This document shows positions 19,001-28,288 of a stretch of 64,000 nucleotides of DNA, piece after piece (within the stretch, counting starts at the first letter, position 1; every line of letters starts with the position of its first letter). The translations under genes were made by a program, and so were the position numbers. This DNA is from JAADJA01 sp963840975 (lineage in GTDB: Bacteria; Bacteroidota; Bacteroidia; Bacteroidales; JAADJA01). The notes under the pieces are model-generated. The model saw only the letters and a list, made by a program, of their open reading frames with translations, ran no database searches and was not told the origin of the DNA. The stretch lies in assembly GCA_963840975.1 (NCBI GenBank), contig CAWJBC010000021.1, positions 558,001 through 622,000 on the forward strand. Direction: 5' to 3'.

Positions 19001-19356
19001 GGAAAATAATATTGGTAGCTGAAGACGAAAATTCTAATTTTGAATTTCTAAAGGCAACACTTTCCAGGACCAAAGCCATGGTTTTGAGAGCCAAAAATGG
19101 AAAAGAAGCAGTTGAAATGTGTTTTAAAAATAGTATTGATTTGGTTTTAATGGATATTCGTATGCCGGAAATGAATGGTTATGAAGCTACCCGTGCCATC
19201 AGGTCCAGATTGCCCGATTTGCCGATCGTTTCTTTGACAGCTTATGCGATGGCAGAGGATCGGGAAAGAAGTCTGGCAGAAGGTTGTAACGATCATCTTT
19301 CAAAACCTATCAAGCCCATTGAACTTATTTATAGAATCAGCAGATTTCTTGAATAA
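16060..19356 (+). CDS. Soluble PAS/GAF hybrid sensor histidine kinase with receiver domain
   Basis: A 1098-residue hybrid kinase without membrane segments. Domains in order: three PAS domains (about 25-150, 155-275, 285-420), a GAF domain (about 430-590, IALYDHEKNEIQLPFF), a fourth PAS (about 600-715), HisKA with phospho-accepting His741 in NMSHEIRTPMNAI, HATPase_c (about 830-950, with DTGIGLPADK and GGTGLGL), and a C-terminal receiver with phospho-acceptor Asp1032 in LVLMDIRMPEMNGY. Its inputs are probably small molecules, redox or another cytoplasmic cue. No DNA-binding output domain is present, so phosphate must pass to another protein. A second, similar hybrid kinase follows on the same strand after a short gap. 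Confidence 0.95.
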   Translation: MKNSYKKSNHTVKKDSISMTEIRELLDALRESEEKYRQLQENVPIGLYQSTPEGELTYVNKWAAKILGYNDPEELIKKNTHDLYADPKVRVEIVNSLTKNGFLNDTEVRLKCQDNSEIWAVINAKTVYKNKVAKNFDGYIYNITERKKALEQLKDSEEMFRTISHNLKSALFIFNSDGKFEYINPAMTEITGYSRMDLIGTEFYKIVHPDYVEIVKSRGFNRLLGIDVPKSYEFKILTKGGKEKWIEILATKLILKGKSVVMGLGKDISDHKDALQIIRNSEQKYKTLYSVFRLMADNVTDMIWAKDLTGKYIFANKAMCDKLLMAKNVEEPIGKTDMFFAERERRKHPDNTEWHTFGEICGNTDLVVLKSKKPERFDEYGNIRGKFLFLDVIKAPFMDETGQMIGTVGSARDVTKERQTEQEHLRIEKLQSVIYRISAASGATRDLKELITVIRNELGQVLDTTNFYIALYDHEKNEIQLPFFVDENDDFTSFPKGKSLTGLVITQKKSLLLKEKNIRELEDSGLLDAMGTPSKVWMGVPLIVKENVIGAIVVQNYDNSEAFNMKDLDLLEYVSSQLGFAITQKQADDELRESEKRLRQIIDTVPHMIYAKDKSGTFILANKMTAESYGLPVERVEGLRQSALHGYKEEAKKYDQDDQLLFEQAELFISTEEKFTDFKGEEHILQTIKIPFNTNNKEKGLLGVSIDITDRKKFEKELKFAKEKAEESDRLKTAFLANMSHEIRTPMNAIIGFSELLNDSDLTVETRREFVRLISESSRMLLNLIEDIIDVAKIEAEQLKMIQGLCQVNNILDGLERQFKSELTKATNSKITLRVKKGNPDPNLTFITDPLRFKQVMNNLIGNAFKFTEEGIIEFGYEILEEKIIQFYIKDTGIGLPADKLTVIFERFRQAEESTTKEYGGTGLGLTISRKLIELMGGTIWVESVLHVGSTFYFTLPFKEVKENEKLKPFRELSDKHDWSGKIILVAEDENSNFEFLKATLSRTKAMVLRAKNGKEAVEMCFKNSIDLVLMDIRMPEMNGYEATRAIRSRLPDLPIVSLTAYAMAEDRERSLAEGCNDHLSKPIKPIELIYRISRFLE

Positions 19357-19400
19357 ATAAGTCGCTTGGGTACTTTAATTTTCATTTTTTGGTAACGATT

Positions 19401-22311
19401 ATGAACCGGTTGGTTTATCTGTTGGGTATTCATTTGTTTTTAGCGACACAGGCTATTGCCGGTTCGGTATTCACCGGCGACCGGACCGAAATTGACAGCT
19501 TACTTAAACAACTTCCGCAATCCAACCCTAAACAAAAGATTGAAATCCTGCTTAACCTGTCAAATCAATACCTTTCCTTGTCAACCGATTCCTCAAAAGA
19601 ATATGCGATGATGGCGCTCATAAACGCCAAAGAAATAAATGATCCGAGCCTCCATTGCCAATGCCTATAAATTGCTGGGAAGCATCTATTATTACCAGGG
19701 AAACAACAACCAGGTAATCAGCTATTTTGATTCCAGCCTGGCAGCCTACAGTCAGGCAGGCGACTCTGCAGGAATAGCCAAAGTGTGGAACAATCTCGGT
19801 ATCATATACCAGCATATCGGCGATTATGAAACATCTATTGAATACCATGTGAAATCGCTTACCTATAAAACAAAAATTCAGGATACGCTGGGAATCATTA
19901 GTTCGAGCAATAACATCGGTTCCATTTATTACGACCTGGGCGAATACATACAATCTGAGGAACAATTTTCAAAGGCGATGAATCTGGCAGAAAAAGTGAA
20001 TGATTACAAATATCTTCAGAGTATTCTCAATAATCTGGGACTCATCAGTCAGGAATTACGCCGTTATGAAAAATCTATAGAGGAGTTGCAGAAATCCCTT
20101 ACCCTTTGCAATCAATTGAATGATATGCCGGGCAGCGCAACCGTGCATCACAATTTAGGAAAAAGCTATTATTTATTGGGCGAATTTCAGCAGTCGCTCA
20201 AACATTATTTTAAAGCAGTGAAGTTGTACGAAAGCCTTGGCGTAAAGAACAGCCAGACCCTGAACAATATCGGGCAGGTTTACATTGAACTCGATTACTA
20301 CCAGGAAGCGCAATTATACTTGAAAAAAGCCCTGAAAATTGCAAAGGAGAACAATCAGTTTACTTCAATCAGGGACATTTATAATAACCTGGCTGTGGTT
20401 TATGAAAGGCTTGGGCAGTTTGACAAAGCGTATGCAAATTACATCCTGTACAATCAATATGATGATTCAATAAAAAACCAGATGTTTACTCACCGGGTTC
20501 AAAACATCTATGACCAGGCGACACTTGAAAATGAGCGGAAAGAAATGGAAAAAGTTCACCTTGAAACCATGCTTATGCTCGAAAAAAAGGATTCCGATAT
20601 CCGGCGGAGGAATTATCTTATCTATTCTTTTATTGCAGGTTTTATTTCCATTTTGGTTATTGCCCTTATCCTGCTCAAATTGTTCAGGCAAAAAACAAAA
20701 GCCAATACATTGCTAATGACCCAGAATGAGGAGATTATCAGGTCGGACAGCATCATTAAAAAAATCAATAAAGCCCTTACCGAAAATGAGGAGATGTTGC
20801 GAAGCATTTTTGATGCTTCTCCCTATTCAATCGTGGTTATTGATATTGACTCCATAATCATTGATTGTAATAATGCCTGCCTTATCATGTTTGGAGCAAC
20901 CAATAAACGCGAAATACTGAATAAAGAAATTGACGAACTATTTGTACCCGGCAATTTGAGAGAAGCAAAGGATCGTTTAAAGGCTGCCTTTGAAACGGCT
21001 GAACTTGCTAAATATGAGTATTTGATGGTGAGAAGAGACGGTTCAACTTTTAATTCAGAGGTTACCGGCGGATTGATAAAGGATAGTGCGGGTAAATATT
21101 CTACCTGTGTTCTGATCGTTACTGACATCACGGAGCGGCTTCATTTCATCGAAAACCTCGAACATGCCAAAGCCGAAGCGGTAGAATCCGACCGTCTGAA
21201 AACTGCATTTCTTGCCAATATGTCGCACGAAATCAGGACACCGATGAACTCCATTATTGGTTTTTCCAATTTACTGAACGAGCCTGAGCTGAAACAGGAT
21301 AAAAAAGAACAGTTTCTTCAACACATCTTGCACAGTAGTAATCATTTACTGAACCTGATTGACGATATCATAGACATTTCAAAAATTGAAGCAGGTCAAA
21401 TCAATATCAACCTGGTAGAATGTAAAATAAATGAAATTGTAAAAGACCTGTTCTTTTCAACCCAGGCGACGATGAATAATGATGAGATTGAATTGCTTCT
21501 GAATTTGCCTAAAGATAGCGATGGTTTTGCTTTTAAATCTGATCCGCTGCGACTCCGTCAGATTTTATCCAATCTTCTGGGGAATGCCTTAAAGTTTACT
21601 GAAAAAGGGTTGGTCGAAGTGGGCTATCATATCCAAAAGAGCGATTCAAAGAAGACCGTTGAATTTTATGTAAAAGATACGGGTATTGGAATTCCAAAAG
21701 ATAAGCATGGAATTATCTTTGAACGCTTCAGGCAGGTAGACGATTCGCGTACAAGAAAGTTTGGAGGAACCGGTCTGGGATTAGCCATTTCGCAAAGGCT
21801 GGTTGACCTGCTGGGCGGCAGTATATGGGTGGAATCGGAAATAGGAGAGGGAGCTGTTTTCCATTTTACACTTCCGTTTGAAAATGGTCATCATGAAGAA
21901 ATGATCCAGTCAGAGCCTTTTAACGGAATTAAATACGAGTGGAAGGACAAGACCATTCTGGTGGCTGAGGATGAAAATTCAAATTTTGAATTGCTCAAGG
22001 CCTCAATAATTCGGACAAAGGTAAGGATCATAAGGGCAATGAATGGAGAAGAGGCAGTGGAATATGTGAAAAGAAACAACCACATAGACCTTGTGTTGAT
22101 GGATATTCGCATGCCCAAACTCAATGGATATGATGCAACACGGCAGATTAAATCCTTAAAACCTCATTTGCCGGTTATTTCAATTACCGCTTATGCCATG
22201 TCGGAAGATGAAACCAAAAGCATCGAAGCAGGCTGTGATATGTATATTTCCAAACCAATTCGCCCGTCAAATTTATTGACTTTACTAAATGAATTTCTGG
22301 GTTCTGAATGA
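19401..22311 (+). pseudogene. TPR-PAS hybrid sensor histidine kinase, split by one frameshift near 19643
   Basis: The gene starts at ATG 19401 with a signal peptide (MNRLVYLLGIHLFLATQAIA), continues with TPR repeats (about seven, for example WNNLGIIYQHIGDYETSIEY), a membrane segment (YLIYSFIAGFISILVIALIL), a PAS domain, HisKA (NMSHEIRTPMNSI, His at 21226-21228), HATPase_c and a receiver (LVLMDIRMPKLNGY, Asp at 22102-22104). The first 85 or so codons are in one frame and the rest in the next. Removing one C from GATCCGAG at 19641-19648 restores EINDRASIANAYKLLG and a continuous TPR. The protein should read periplasmic signals through its TPRs and phosphorylate an internal receiver. The break is probably a base-call insertion; if real, the sensor half is lost. 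Its kinase and receiver parts resemble those of the upstream hybrid kinase. Confidence 0.88.
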
Positions 22312-22320
22312 AACAAATAC

Positions 22321-23208
22321 CTATCGGGTCAGTTTCCTGCTGAAATGTTGAATGGCAATCCCGCAAATGATAAGCGCCAATCCTGCAATCGTTGAAAGAA
22401 GTATTTTTTCACCTATAACATTTCGGATAATGATTAAGGAGATAAATGGAGATAAGTAAACCAGGTTGGAAATGATAGCCGTATTCGACGCCAATTTGAG
22501 TGCTTTAAGCCAGATTACATAAGTTAGTCCCATTTCGAACAAACCAATGTATAACGCACCCGACAATCCTTTGAGGTTAATCCCGCTAAAACCTGAAAAA
22601 TAAACCAGTGCAAGGGATACATAAACAGTTCCGAAAATAAAATTCAATAACAGCTTGGCAACTTCATCCCTTTTGTCTTTAAGATTGAAAATCCAGAAAA
22701 GCGCCCAAAAAATACTGCTGCTGATGGCTAACATTACACCCAATGGTTCATTGAATTCGAGGGACATGATTTTGCCTTCGGTCGAAATAATCATGATCCC
22801 TGTAAAACTGATAAGAATTGCTACTATGCTTAACCAGTGAATCTTCTGTTTAAGCAAAGGCACTGAAAGTAGCACCAGGACAATGGGCCAGATATAGTTG
22901 AGGGTTCCGGCTTCCTGCGCCTTAAGTAAAGAATAGGCTTTAAATAATACAAGGTAATACAGAAAAGGATTGAGTAAACCCATAAATGCCGACCTCATCA
23001 GGTCTTTGCCCGTAGTTCGTTTTAATAGATAAAACTTACGCTGCGATATCAATAGTGTAAACAGTACTAAGCATGAAAATAGAGAGGCGAAAAATAAAAG
23101 CTGAAAGTAATCGAGGTAGCTGAGCGACAACTTGAAAGCAGAAGCCATAGTTGACCATAATAAAATGGTGATAATTGCATACAAGTAAGCTCGCTTTTGG
23201 TTTGTCAT
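22321..23208 (-). CDS. EamA/DMT-family transporter
   Basis: A 295-residue integral membrane protein with ten predicted helices in two five-helix halves, the drug/metabolite transporter EamA layout (TLNYIWPIVLVLLSVPLLKQ in the first half; MGLTYVIWLKALKLASNTAI in the second). The substrate is unknown; members export amino acids, metabolites or drugs. It is the last gene of a three-gene minus-strand run with an Omp85-like protein and a DUF218 protein (gaps of 27 and 30 bases), and its end is 9 bases from the convergent hybrid kinase. Confidence 0.88.
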   Translation of the reverse strand: MTNQKRAYLYAIITILLWSTMASAFKLSLSYLDYFQLLFFASLFSCLVLFTLLISQRKFYLLKRTTGKDLMRSAFMGLLNPFLYYLVLFKAYSLLKAQEAGTLNYIWPIVLVLLSVPLLKQKIHWLSIVAILISFTGIMIISTEGKIMSLEFNEPLGVMLAISSSIFWALFWIFNLKDKRDEVAKLLLNFIFGTVYVSLALVYFSGFSGINLKGLSGALYIGLFEMGLTYVIWLKALKLASNTAIISNLVYLSPFISLIIIRNVIGEKILLSTIAGLALIICGIAIQHFSRKLTR

Positions 23209-23235
23209 TGCCTGGGTTGAGGTTTTAATGCAACA

Positions 23236-23922
23236 TTAAAAAATTTTATCAATTTGATTGTTGAGAAAACTATAAATCAAAACCAGTTTGTTCCTTAGCT
23301 CATCTTTCAGAATTAAATTAAGTATATGGCTAAGAAATTCGTGGTGTACATCTTTGTACAAAATCCAATAATCATGAAACCTCGAAAGTGAGTACTGATA
23401 AGTTGCATAATATACATTGGGCAAATCTATCATAGTCGCTATCCGGAAAATATGCAAAGGAGAGCTGATAGCAACGATGGTATCAAAATTCAACTGTGCA
23501 GTGATTTTTTTGATTTCTCTGATATTGGTGACTGTGTTATAGGATAAAGAGTCATAAACGATATCAGAGGCAGTAACCTGTTTTTCGATAAGGTACTTTC
23601 GCATCAGGTGGGGCTTCCCTTTCCATTCAGCGTATCTGTAGCCGCCTACACATATTATCTTTCTTATTTTCTGCGATTGATATAATCCGGCAGCACTGCC
23701 TGCCCGCATTTTGCTGTCGGGACCGAGTTCTTTTCCATCATTGATGTAATCACCGAAGAAAACGACACCTGCATCCGCCTGATGAATTTCGGGTTGCCCA
23801 AGAATAAATGAATTTACATGCCGGTAGTAAACATAAACCGCCAGTATGTCAAGCGCAGCAACGAATATAAATATTCCAGTTAACAGCAAGAATCCTTTTA
23901 ACTCGGAACTGATTTTGTTCAT
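23236..23922 (-). CDS. DUF218 / SanA-YdcF-like membrane-anchored protein
   Basis: A 228-residue protein with one N-terminal membrane segment (LLTGIFIFVAALDILAVYVY) and a DUF218 domain: ADAGVVFFGDYIN, then KMRAGSAAGLYQSQ, KIICVGGY, SYNTVTNIREIKKI and VAISSPLHIFRIATM. SanA-type proteins affect envelope barrier properties in Enterobacteria; biochemical activity is not established. The gene order with an Omp85-like protein suits an envelope role, which remains inference. Confidence 0.85.
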   Translation of the reverse strand: MNKISSELKGFLLLTGIFIFVAALDILAVYVYYRHVNSFILGQPEIHQADAGVVFFGDYINDGKELGPDSKMRAGSAAGLYQSQKIRKIICVGGYRYAEWKGKPHLMRKYLIEKQVTASDIVYDSLSYNTVTNIREIKKITAQLNFDTIVAISSPLHIFRIATMIDLPNVYYATYQYSLSRFHDYWILYKDVHHEFLSHILNLILKDELRNKLVLIYSFLNNQIDKIF

Positions 23923-23952
23923 TTTCTTTAATCTGTTCGAACTTATGGTCTG

Positions 23953-25359
23953 TTAAAACAGGTAACCTATACCGACATACAATCCATCTTTACCATCACG
24001 TTTATCGAGTGCAACCCCATAATCAACGGCTATTACAAAATTCCTGTTTAAAACCACCTTTAATCCGCCGCCTGCCGACCAGTGGAGTGATTCATCCTGT
24101 CCATAAATATTTAAGTTGGACACTTCTGGATCCACGTCATTCATGTTAATTTTTATTTTCTGAACTACGGCACCGACATCTGCAAAAGCATTTAATCCAA
24201 GATATAAATTTTGATTCCAAAGGGTGGTTTTTAAAAATTTCCAGCGGGCTTCAAAATTTCCATAAACGATTCCGTCGCCGACTACCCTGTTTCGCAAAAT
24301 TCCGCGTATTGTTTTTTCTCCACCCAATCCATCTGTAGTTGTGACCTTCGCAAACGAGGAGATCATGTACGGTTGCATATAAAAAGGAACTTTTCCGGCG
24401 ATAGTTCCCTGGTATCCTAAGCGATAAGCAAGACCTAGTTTGTCTTTTACAATAGTAAAATACTGACGATGGGTTACAGCTAACTTGATGTAAGAAAAAT
24501 TTTTGTTGCCAAGTATTTCCGGAACCATAAACAGCAGCATTTCCGACCAGATACCTTTCATCGGGTTGGTTTCGCTTTCGCGGGTATCATATACCAATCC
24601 TGCTTTTATATAAGGTATTTTACCACCGTCCCTTTCATTATCACTGATTATTCCCCATCTGACATACTCATCGTACAGCAATAAGGTATCCGGCAATTTT
24701 TCGGCATCACTTTTTCCCTTATTCAATTTTTCGATGTTAACAGTAGCAACCCGTGTATCAAGATAACCCAATCCACCCAGCCATAATAATTTTTTTGTAT
24801 ATAATTTCCCCTGAAGATCAATGGTGAAGCGCGTAAAATTTCGTTGATGACGATAAAATACCCTCGAAACATAGTCATCGTTTTTGTCGTTTTCCAGATC
24901 AGGATTATAGCTTGCTTCGTACCCATTGAATCCGTAAAAATTCAATGCAAGCTGGGTCAAATAGCTTAGGTCGGCTGTAATCCTCAAATCCCAGGGAAGA
25001 AGATATTTTGAATCAAAAAATAATTGGTTAATCCCTCCGCCTTTTGTGGTGCGTGATATTTCGGTGTATATCGAATACTTGTAATCAGGGTATAACGATC
25101 CGTCACCGTAGTTATATAAGTCCAACAAAACTCCATATTGAAACCCAATGTCGGAATTGTAGCCGATTACCGGAAAAGGATTCCAATTAAGCCCTTTCTT
25201 TGATTTTTCTACAGTGAGATTGAGGATGCTGTCATTAGCGGTTTGGCTGTAGAGATTCATCCCTGTACAAACCCATTGAATGAGGATGAAAACAAACAGA
25301 ACATGATTGCTCAATTTACAAACCTTATTTTCGCTAAAACCCATCAAGCAAGTTTTCAT
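23953..25359 (-). CDS. Omp85/BamA-like outer-membrane barrel protein (surface antigen D15 type)
   Basis: A 468-residue protein with a signal peptide ahead of the mature start SQTANDSILN. Nearly all of it is barrel: repeated aromatic strands, DTRESETNPMKGIWSEMLLF typical of Omp85 family strands, and GGEKTIRGILRNRVVGDGIV matching the lid-loop (V/I)RGx-like motif. It ends in YVGIGYLF with a terminal Phe. No POTRA domains are visible, so it is a short Omp85 variant rather than BamA itself. It is first in the run with DUF218 and DMT genes and divergent from carbamate kinase. Confidence 0.83.
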   Translation of the reverse strand: MKTCLMGFSENKVCKLSNHVLFVFILIQWVCTGMNLYSQTANDSILNLTVEKSKKGLNWNPFPVIGYNSDIGFQYGVLLDLYNYGDGSLYPDYKYSIYTEISRTTKGGGINQLFFDSKYLLPWDLRITADLSYLTQLALNFYGFNGYEASYNPDLENDKNDDYVSRVFYRHQRNFTRFTIDLQGKLYTKKLLWLGGLGYLDTRVATVNIEKLNKGKSDAEKLPDTLLLYDEYVRWGIISDNERDGGKIPYIKAGLVYDTRESETNPMKGIWSEMLLFMVPEILGNKNFSYIKLAVTHRQYFTIVKDKLGLAYRLGYQGTIAGKVPFYMQPYMISSFAKVTTTDGLGGEKTIRGILRNRVVGDGIVYGNFEARWKFLKTTLWNQNLYLGLNAFADVGAVVQKIKINMNDVDPEVSNLNIYGQDESLHWSAGGGLKVVLNRNFVIAVDYGVALDKRDGKDGLYVGIGYLF

Positions 25360-25497
25360 TTAAAATGGAGGCATAAAGATAATTCAGTTATTCCAGAAAA
25401 AAGTAATGAACGTTTTAAGATTTTTAAAAAGAAAATAATTTAACAACTCAAAAATTAAGGATTCTAAATCATGTTGTTAATAATTAAAGCGGAATGA

Positions 25498-25527
25498 TTT
25501 CTTAACTACCAAAAATTTATAGTTTTG
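25498..25527 (+). promoter_or_regulatory. Probable promoter of the carbamate kinase gene
   Basis: TAGTTTTG at 25520-25527 fits the TANNTTTG -7 box, with TTTC at 25498-25501 as a near-match to the TTTG -33 box, 18 bases apart. It lies 24 bases before the ATG at 25552. Confidence 0.42.
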
Positions 25528-25551
25528 TACGGAATTTAACGATCAGGATAT

Positions 25552-26496
25552 ATGAAAAAATTGGCGGTGGTTGCTTTTGGTGGAAATGCCTTGTTGCAGG
25601 CCGGTCAGAAAGGGACAATTGATGAGCAGGAAACCAATGCTTATGAAGCCAGCAAGAATTTGTTAAATCTTCTGGTTAACAATTATAATATCGTCATCAC
25701 ACACGGTAATGGTCCGCAGGTGGGTAATATACTTCTTTCGGATCAGGCAGGGGGAAAAGTATATGGTTTGCCGCCGATGCCGCTCGATATTTGTGTAGCT
25801 TATTCCCAGGGATTCATTGGATATATGATTGAGCAGCAACTACGAAACGTTTTGGCTTCAAACGACATGGATCGTGATATTATGACCATTATCACTCAGG
25901 TACTGGTGAATAAGGATGATCCTGCATTTGAAAAACCAACCAAGCCGATAGGTCCTTATTATACAAAGGAAGAAGCTGAGAAAATCATGAACGAAACAAG
26001 TTCCGTTTTTGTTGAGGATAAGAAAAGAGGTGGATGGAGAAAAGTAGTGGCATCCCCAAAACCGCTGGTCATTAGTAATAAAAAGTCAATCGAACAACTT
26101 GCCCGGAGTGGTCAGATTGTAATTGCAGTGGGTGGCGGAGGAATTCCGGCTTTTTATGTTGCACCCAATAAATTACAGGGAATTGATGCAGTAATTGATA
26201 AAGACCTTGCTTCAGCTTTGCTTGCTAAACAAATTGGGGCTGATAAATTGTTCATCCTGACTGATGTGGCTAAGGTTTGTTTGAATTATAACACCCCACA
26301 GGAAAAAACAATTGATAGTATGACGATTGCCAACGCAAGAAAATACCTCGCAGAGGGACAATTTACGGAAGGAAGCATGGCGCCAAAAATTCGTGCAGCT
26401 ATTGATTTTGTGGAAAATACCGGCAAAGATGCCATCATCACCAAAACCACCCTTTTGGGTGTGGATGATGGCGGAACCAGAATTATGATGGTTTGA
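25552..26496 (+). CDS. arcC: Carbamate kinase
   Basis: A 314-residue amino-acid-kinase-fold enzyme with the carbamate kinase signatures FGGNALLQ at the N-terminus, ITHGNGPQVGN near residue 55, VGGGGIPAF near 200 and ILTDV near 237. It transfers phosphate between carbamoyl phosphate and ADP, making ATP in the catabolic direction. The next gene, 55 bases on, encodes an ornithine carbamoyltransferase, so the pair converts citrulline-derived carbamoyl phosphate to ATP. No arginine deiminase or agmatine deiminase gene is in the window. Confidence 0.96.
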   Translation: MKKLAVVAFGGNALLQAGQKGTIDEQETNAYEASKNLLNLLVNNYNIVITHGNGPQVGNILLSDQAGGKVYGLPPMPLDICVAYSQGFIGYMIEQQLRNVLASNDMDRDIMTIITQVLVNKDDPAFEKPTKPIGPYYTKEEAEKIMNETSSVFVEDKKRGGWRKVVASPKPLVISNKKSIEQLARSGQIVIAVGGGGIPAFYVAPNKLQGIDAVIDKDLASALLAKQIGADKLFILTDVAKVCLNYNTPQEKTIDSMTIANARKYLAEGQFTEGSMAPKIRAAIDFVENTGKDAIITKTTLLGVDDGGTRIMMV

Positions 26497-26551
26497 TAAA
26501 CATTAAAAAAGCAAAATATTTATTAAAATAATACTCTAAATCGTAAATCAC

Positions 26552-27553
26552 ATGGGTTATAATCTAAGAAACAGACATTTTTTGAAATTGCTGGATTTTA
26601 CTCCGCAGGAGATAAAATTCCTGCTGGGTTTATCGGCTGATCTTAAAAAAGCGAAATATGCCGGTACAGAGCAACGCCGATTGAACGGTAAAAACATTGC
26701 GCTCATTTTTGAAAAAGCTTCAACACGAACAAGGTGCGCATTTGAAGTTGCGGCTTTCGATCAGGGCGCTCAGGTTACTTACCTGGGACCATCGGGTTCA
26801 CAAATCGGTCAAAAAGAAACCATGAAAGATACCGCTCGTGTATTGGGCAGGATGTATGATGGCATCGAATATCGTGGTTTTGGACAGGAAATCGTGGAAG
26901 AACTTGCACAATATGCAGGTGTCCCTGTGTGGAATGGACTCACAAATGAATTCCATCCCACGCAGATTTTAGCCGATTTTCTTACCATGATGGAACATTC
27001 GGATAAACCATTGAATAAAATTTCATTTGCCTATTGCGGTGATGCGAGGAACAATATGGGAAATTCATTGATGGTTGGCGCTGCCAAGATGGGAATGGAT
27101 TACCGGGCCGTAGCTCCCAAATCAGGTCATCCTGATAAAGCACTTGTGGATCAATGCCTTGAAATTGCAAAGTCAACAGGTGCAAAAATTACTATTACTG
27201 AAAATGTTGCAGAAGGCGTAAAAGGAGTTGACTTCATTTATACTGATGTTTGGCTTTCGATGGGTGAGGATGCCTCACTTTGGGAAAAACGGATCAAAGA
27301 GATGTTGCCTTATCAGGTGAATACCGAAATGATGAAAAAAACAGGAAATCCGAAAGTGAAATTCCTGCATTGCCTGCCAGCATTCCACAACAGGGATACG
27401 AAAGTAGGGGAGGATATTTATCAGAAGTACGGAATTGACGGGATGGAAGTAACGGAAGAGGTGTTCGAGTCGGAAGCCTCTATTGTATTTGACCAGGCTG
27501 AAAACAGGTTGCATACAATAAAGGCAGTGATGGTAGCCACACTGGGAGCGTGA
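26552..27553 (+). CDS. arcB: Ornithine carbamoyltransferase, probably catabolic
   Basis: A 333-residue transcarbamylase. The carbamoyl-phosphate loop STRTR is at residues 57-61, HPTQ at 135-138, HCLP at 273-276, and DVWLSMGED gives the SMG loop that binds ornithine. The SMG motif distinguishes it from the N-acetyl- and N-succinylornithine carbamoyltransferases used for arginine synthesis in many Bacteroidota. Length and coupling to carbamate kinase favour the catabolic ArcB role, splitting citrulline into ornithine and carbamoyl phosphate. The reverse biosynthetic role cannot be excluded. Confidence 0.93.
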   Translation: MGYNLRNRHFLKLLDFTPQEIKFLLGLSADLKKAKYAGTEQRRLNGKNIALIFEKASTRTRCAFEVAAFDQGAQVTYLGPSGSQIGQKETMKDTARVLGRMYDGIEYRGFGQEIVEELAQYAGVPVWNGLTNEFHPTQILADFLTMMEHSDKPLNKISFAYCGDARNNMGNSLMVGAAKMGMDYRAVAPKSGHPDKALVDQCLEIAKSTGAKITITENVAEGVKGVDFIYTDVWLSMGEDASLWEKRIKEMLPYQVNTEMMKKTGNPKVKFLHCLPAFHNRDTKVGEDIYQKYGIDGMEVTEEVFESEASIVFDQAENRLHTIKAVMVATLGA

Positions 27554-27836
27554 AATTCGGTTCAATATTCAAAGTTCCAGGTTTCAAGTTCCAGGTTTAA
27601 GGTTGAGTCTTCTCCGAAAAGTATTTATTATGATTTTACCACATTAGGATCATAGGGCACAAAGATTTTCACATAGTTGATAATGAGGCAAAAACCTATG
27701 TGAATTCCTATGATTCTATGTGACTATGTGGTTCAAAATTACTATTCGGAGTGGACTAAAGGTTTCAAGTTATTCGGCTACTTACATCTAACCTCTATTA
27801 TCTAATGTCTAATATCTAACATCTAATCTCTAAAAT

Positions 27837-28220
27837 ATGCGCACTACCGGAGAAAACAAGCTCAGAAACCTCATCGTGGTAGGGGATAAAATACTGATCA
27901 AACCTGTGAAGCACGATTCCAAATCGAAAGGTGGTTTATTGTTGCCGCCGGGATATAAGGAGAAAGAGGATGTGCAATCGGGTTATGTGATCAAAGCCGG
28001 ACCGGGTTATCCCATTCCGATTCCTGCCGATGATGCCGACGAACCATGGAAAAAATCGGATGAAAAGATTAGATACATCCCATTACAAGCCAAAGAGGGC
28101 GACCTTGCTATTTTTCTTCAAAAAGGGGCTGTGGAGGTGATCTATGAAAATGAAAAATATTATATCGTGCCGCAATATTCAATCCTGCTGTTGGAAAGGG
28201 ATGATGAACTTTTTGAATAG
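27837..28220 (+). CDS. GroES-like (Cpn10) co-chaperonin homologue
   Basis: A 127-residue protein with a Cpn10-like fold: GDKILIKPVKHDSKSKGGLL near the N-terminus, then a mobile-loop-like LLPPGYKEKEDVQSGYVIKA, and a C-terminal strand set ending ILLLERDD. It is longer than classic GroES (about 95 residues) because of an extra polar stretch around residues 55-85 (PIPIPADDADEPWKKSDEKI). No groEL lies beside it. It may be an accessory GroES paralogue; whether it can cap a chaperonin is unknown. The 283-base gap before it contains only low-complexity sequence (TCTAATATCTAACATC-like runs). Confidence 0.8.
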   Translation: MRTTGENKLRNLIVVGDKILIKPVKHDSKSKGGLLLPPGYKEKEDVQSGYVIKAGPGYPIPIPADDADEPWKKSDEKIRYIPLQAKEGDLAIFLQKGAVEVIYENEKYYIVPQYSILLLERDDELFE

Positions 28221-28241
28221 CAACTCAATATCTGAACACTT

Positions 28242-28266
28242 AAAAGCCCCGTAAAAGGGGCTTTTT
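28242..28266. terminator. Bidirectional rho-independent terminator
   Basis: A 9-base-pair stem (AAAAGCCCC / GGGGCTTTT) with loop GTAAAA at 28251-28256, flanked by A and T runs, lies between the convergent GroES-like and DUF6580 genes. Confidence 0.82.
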
Positions 28267-28288
28267 GATATAAGACGATAATATTTTT

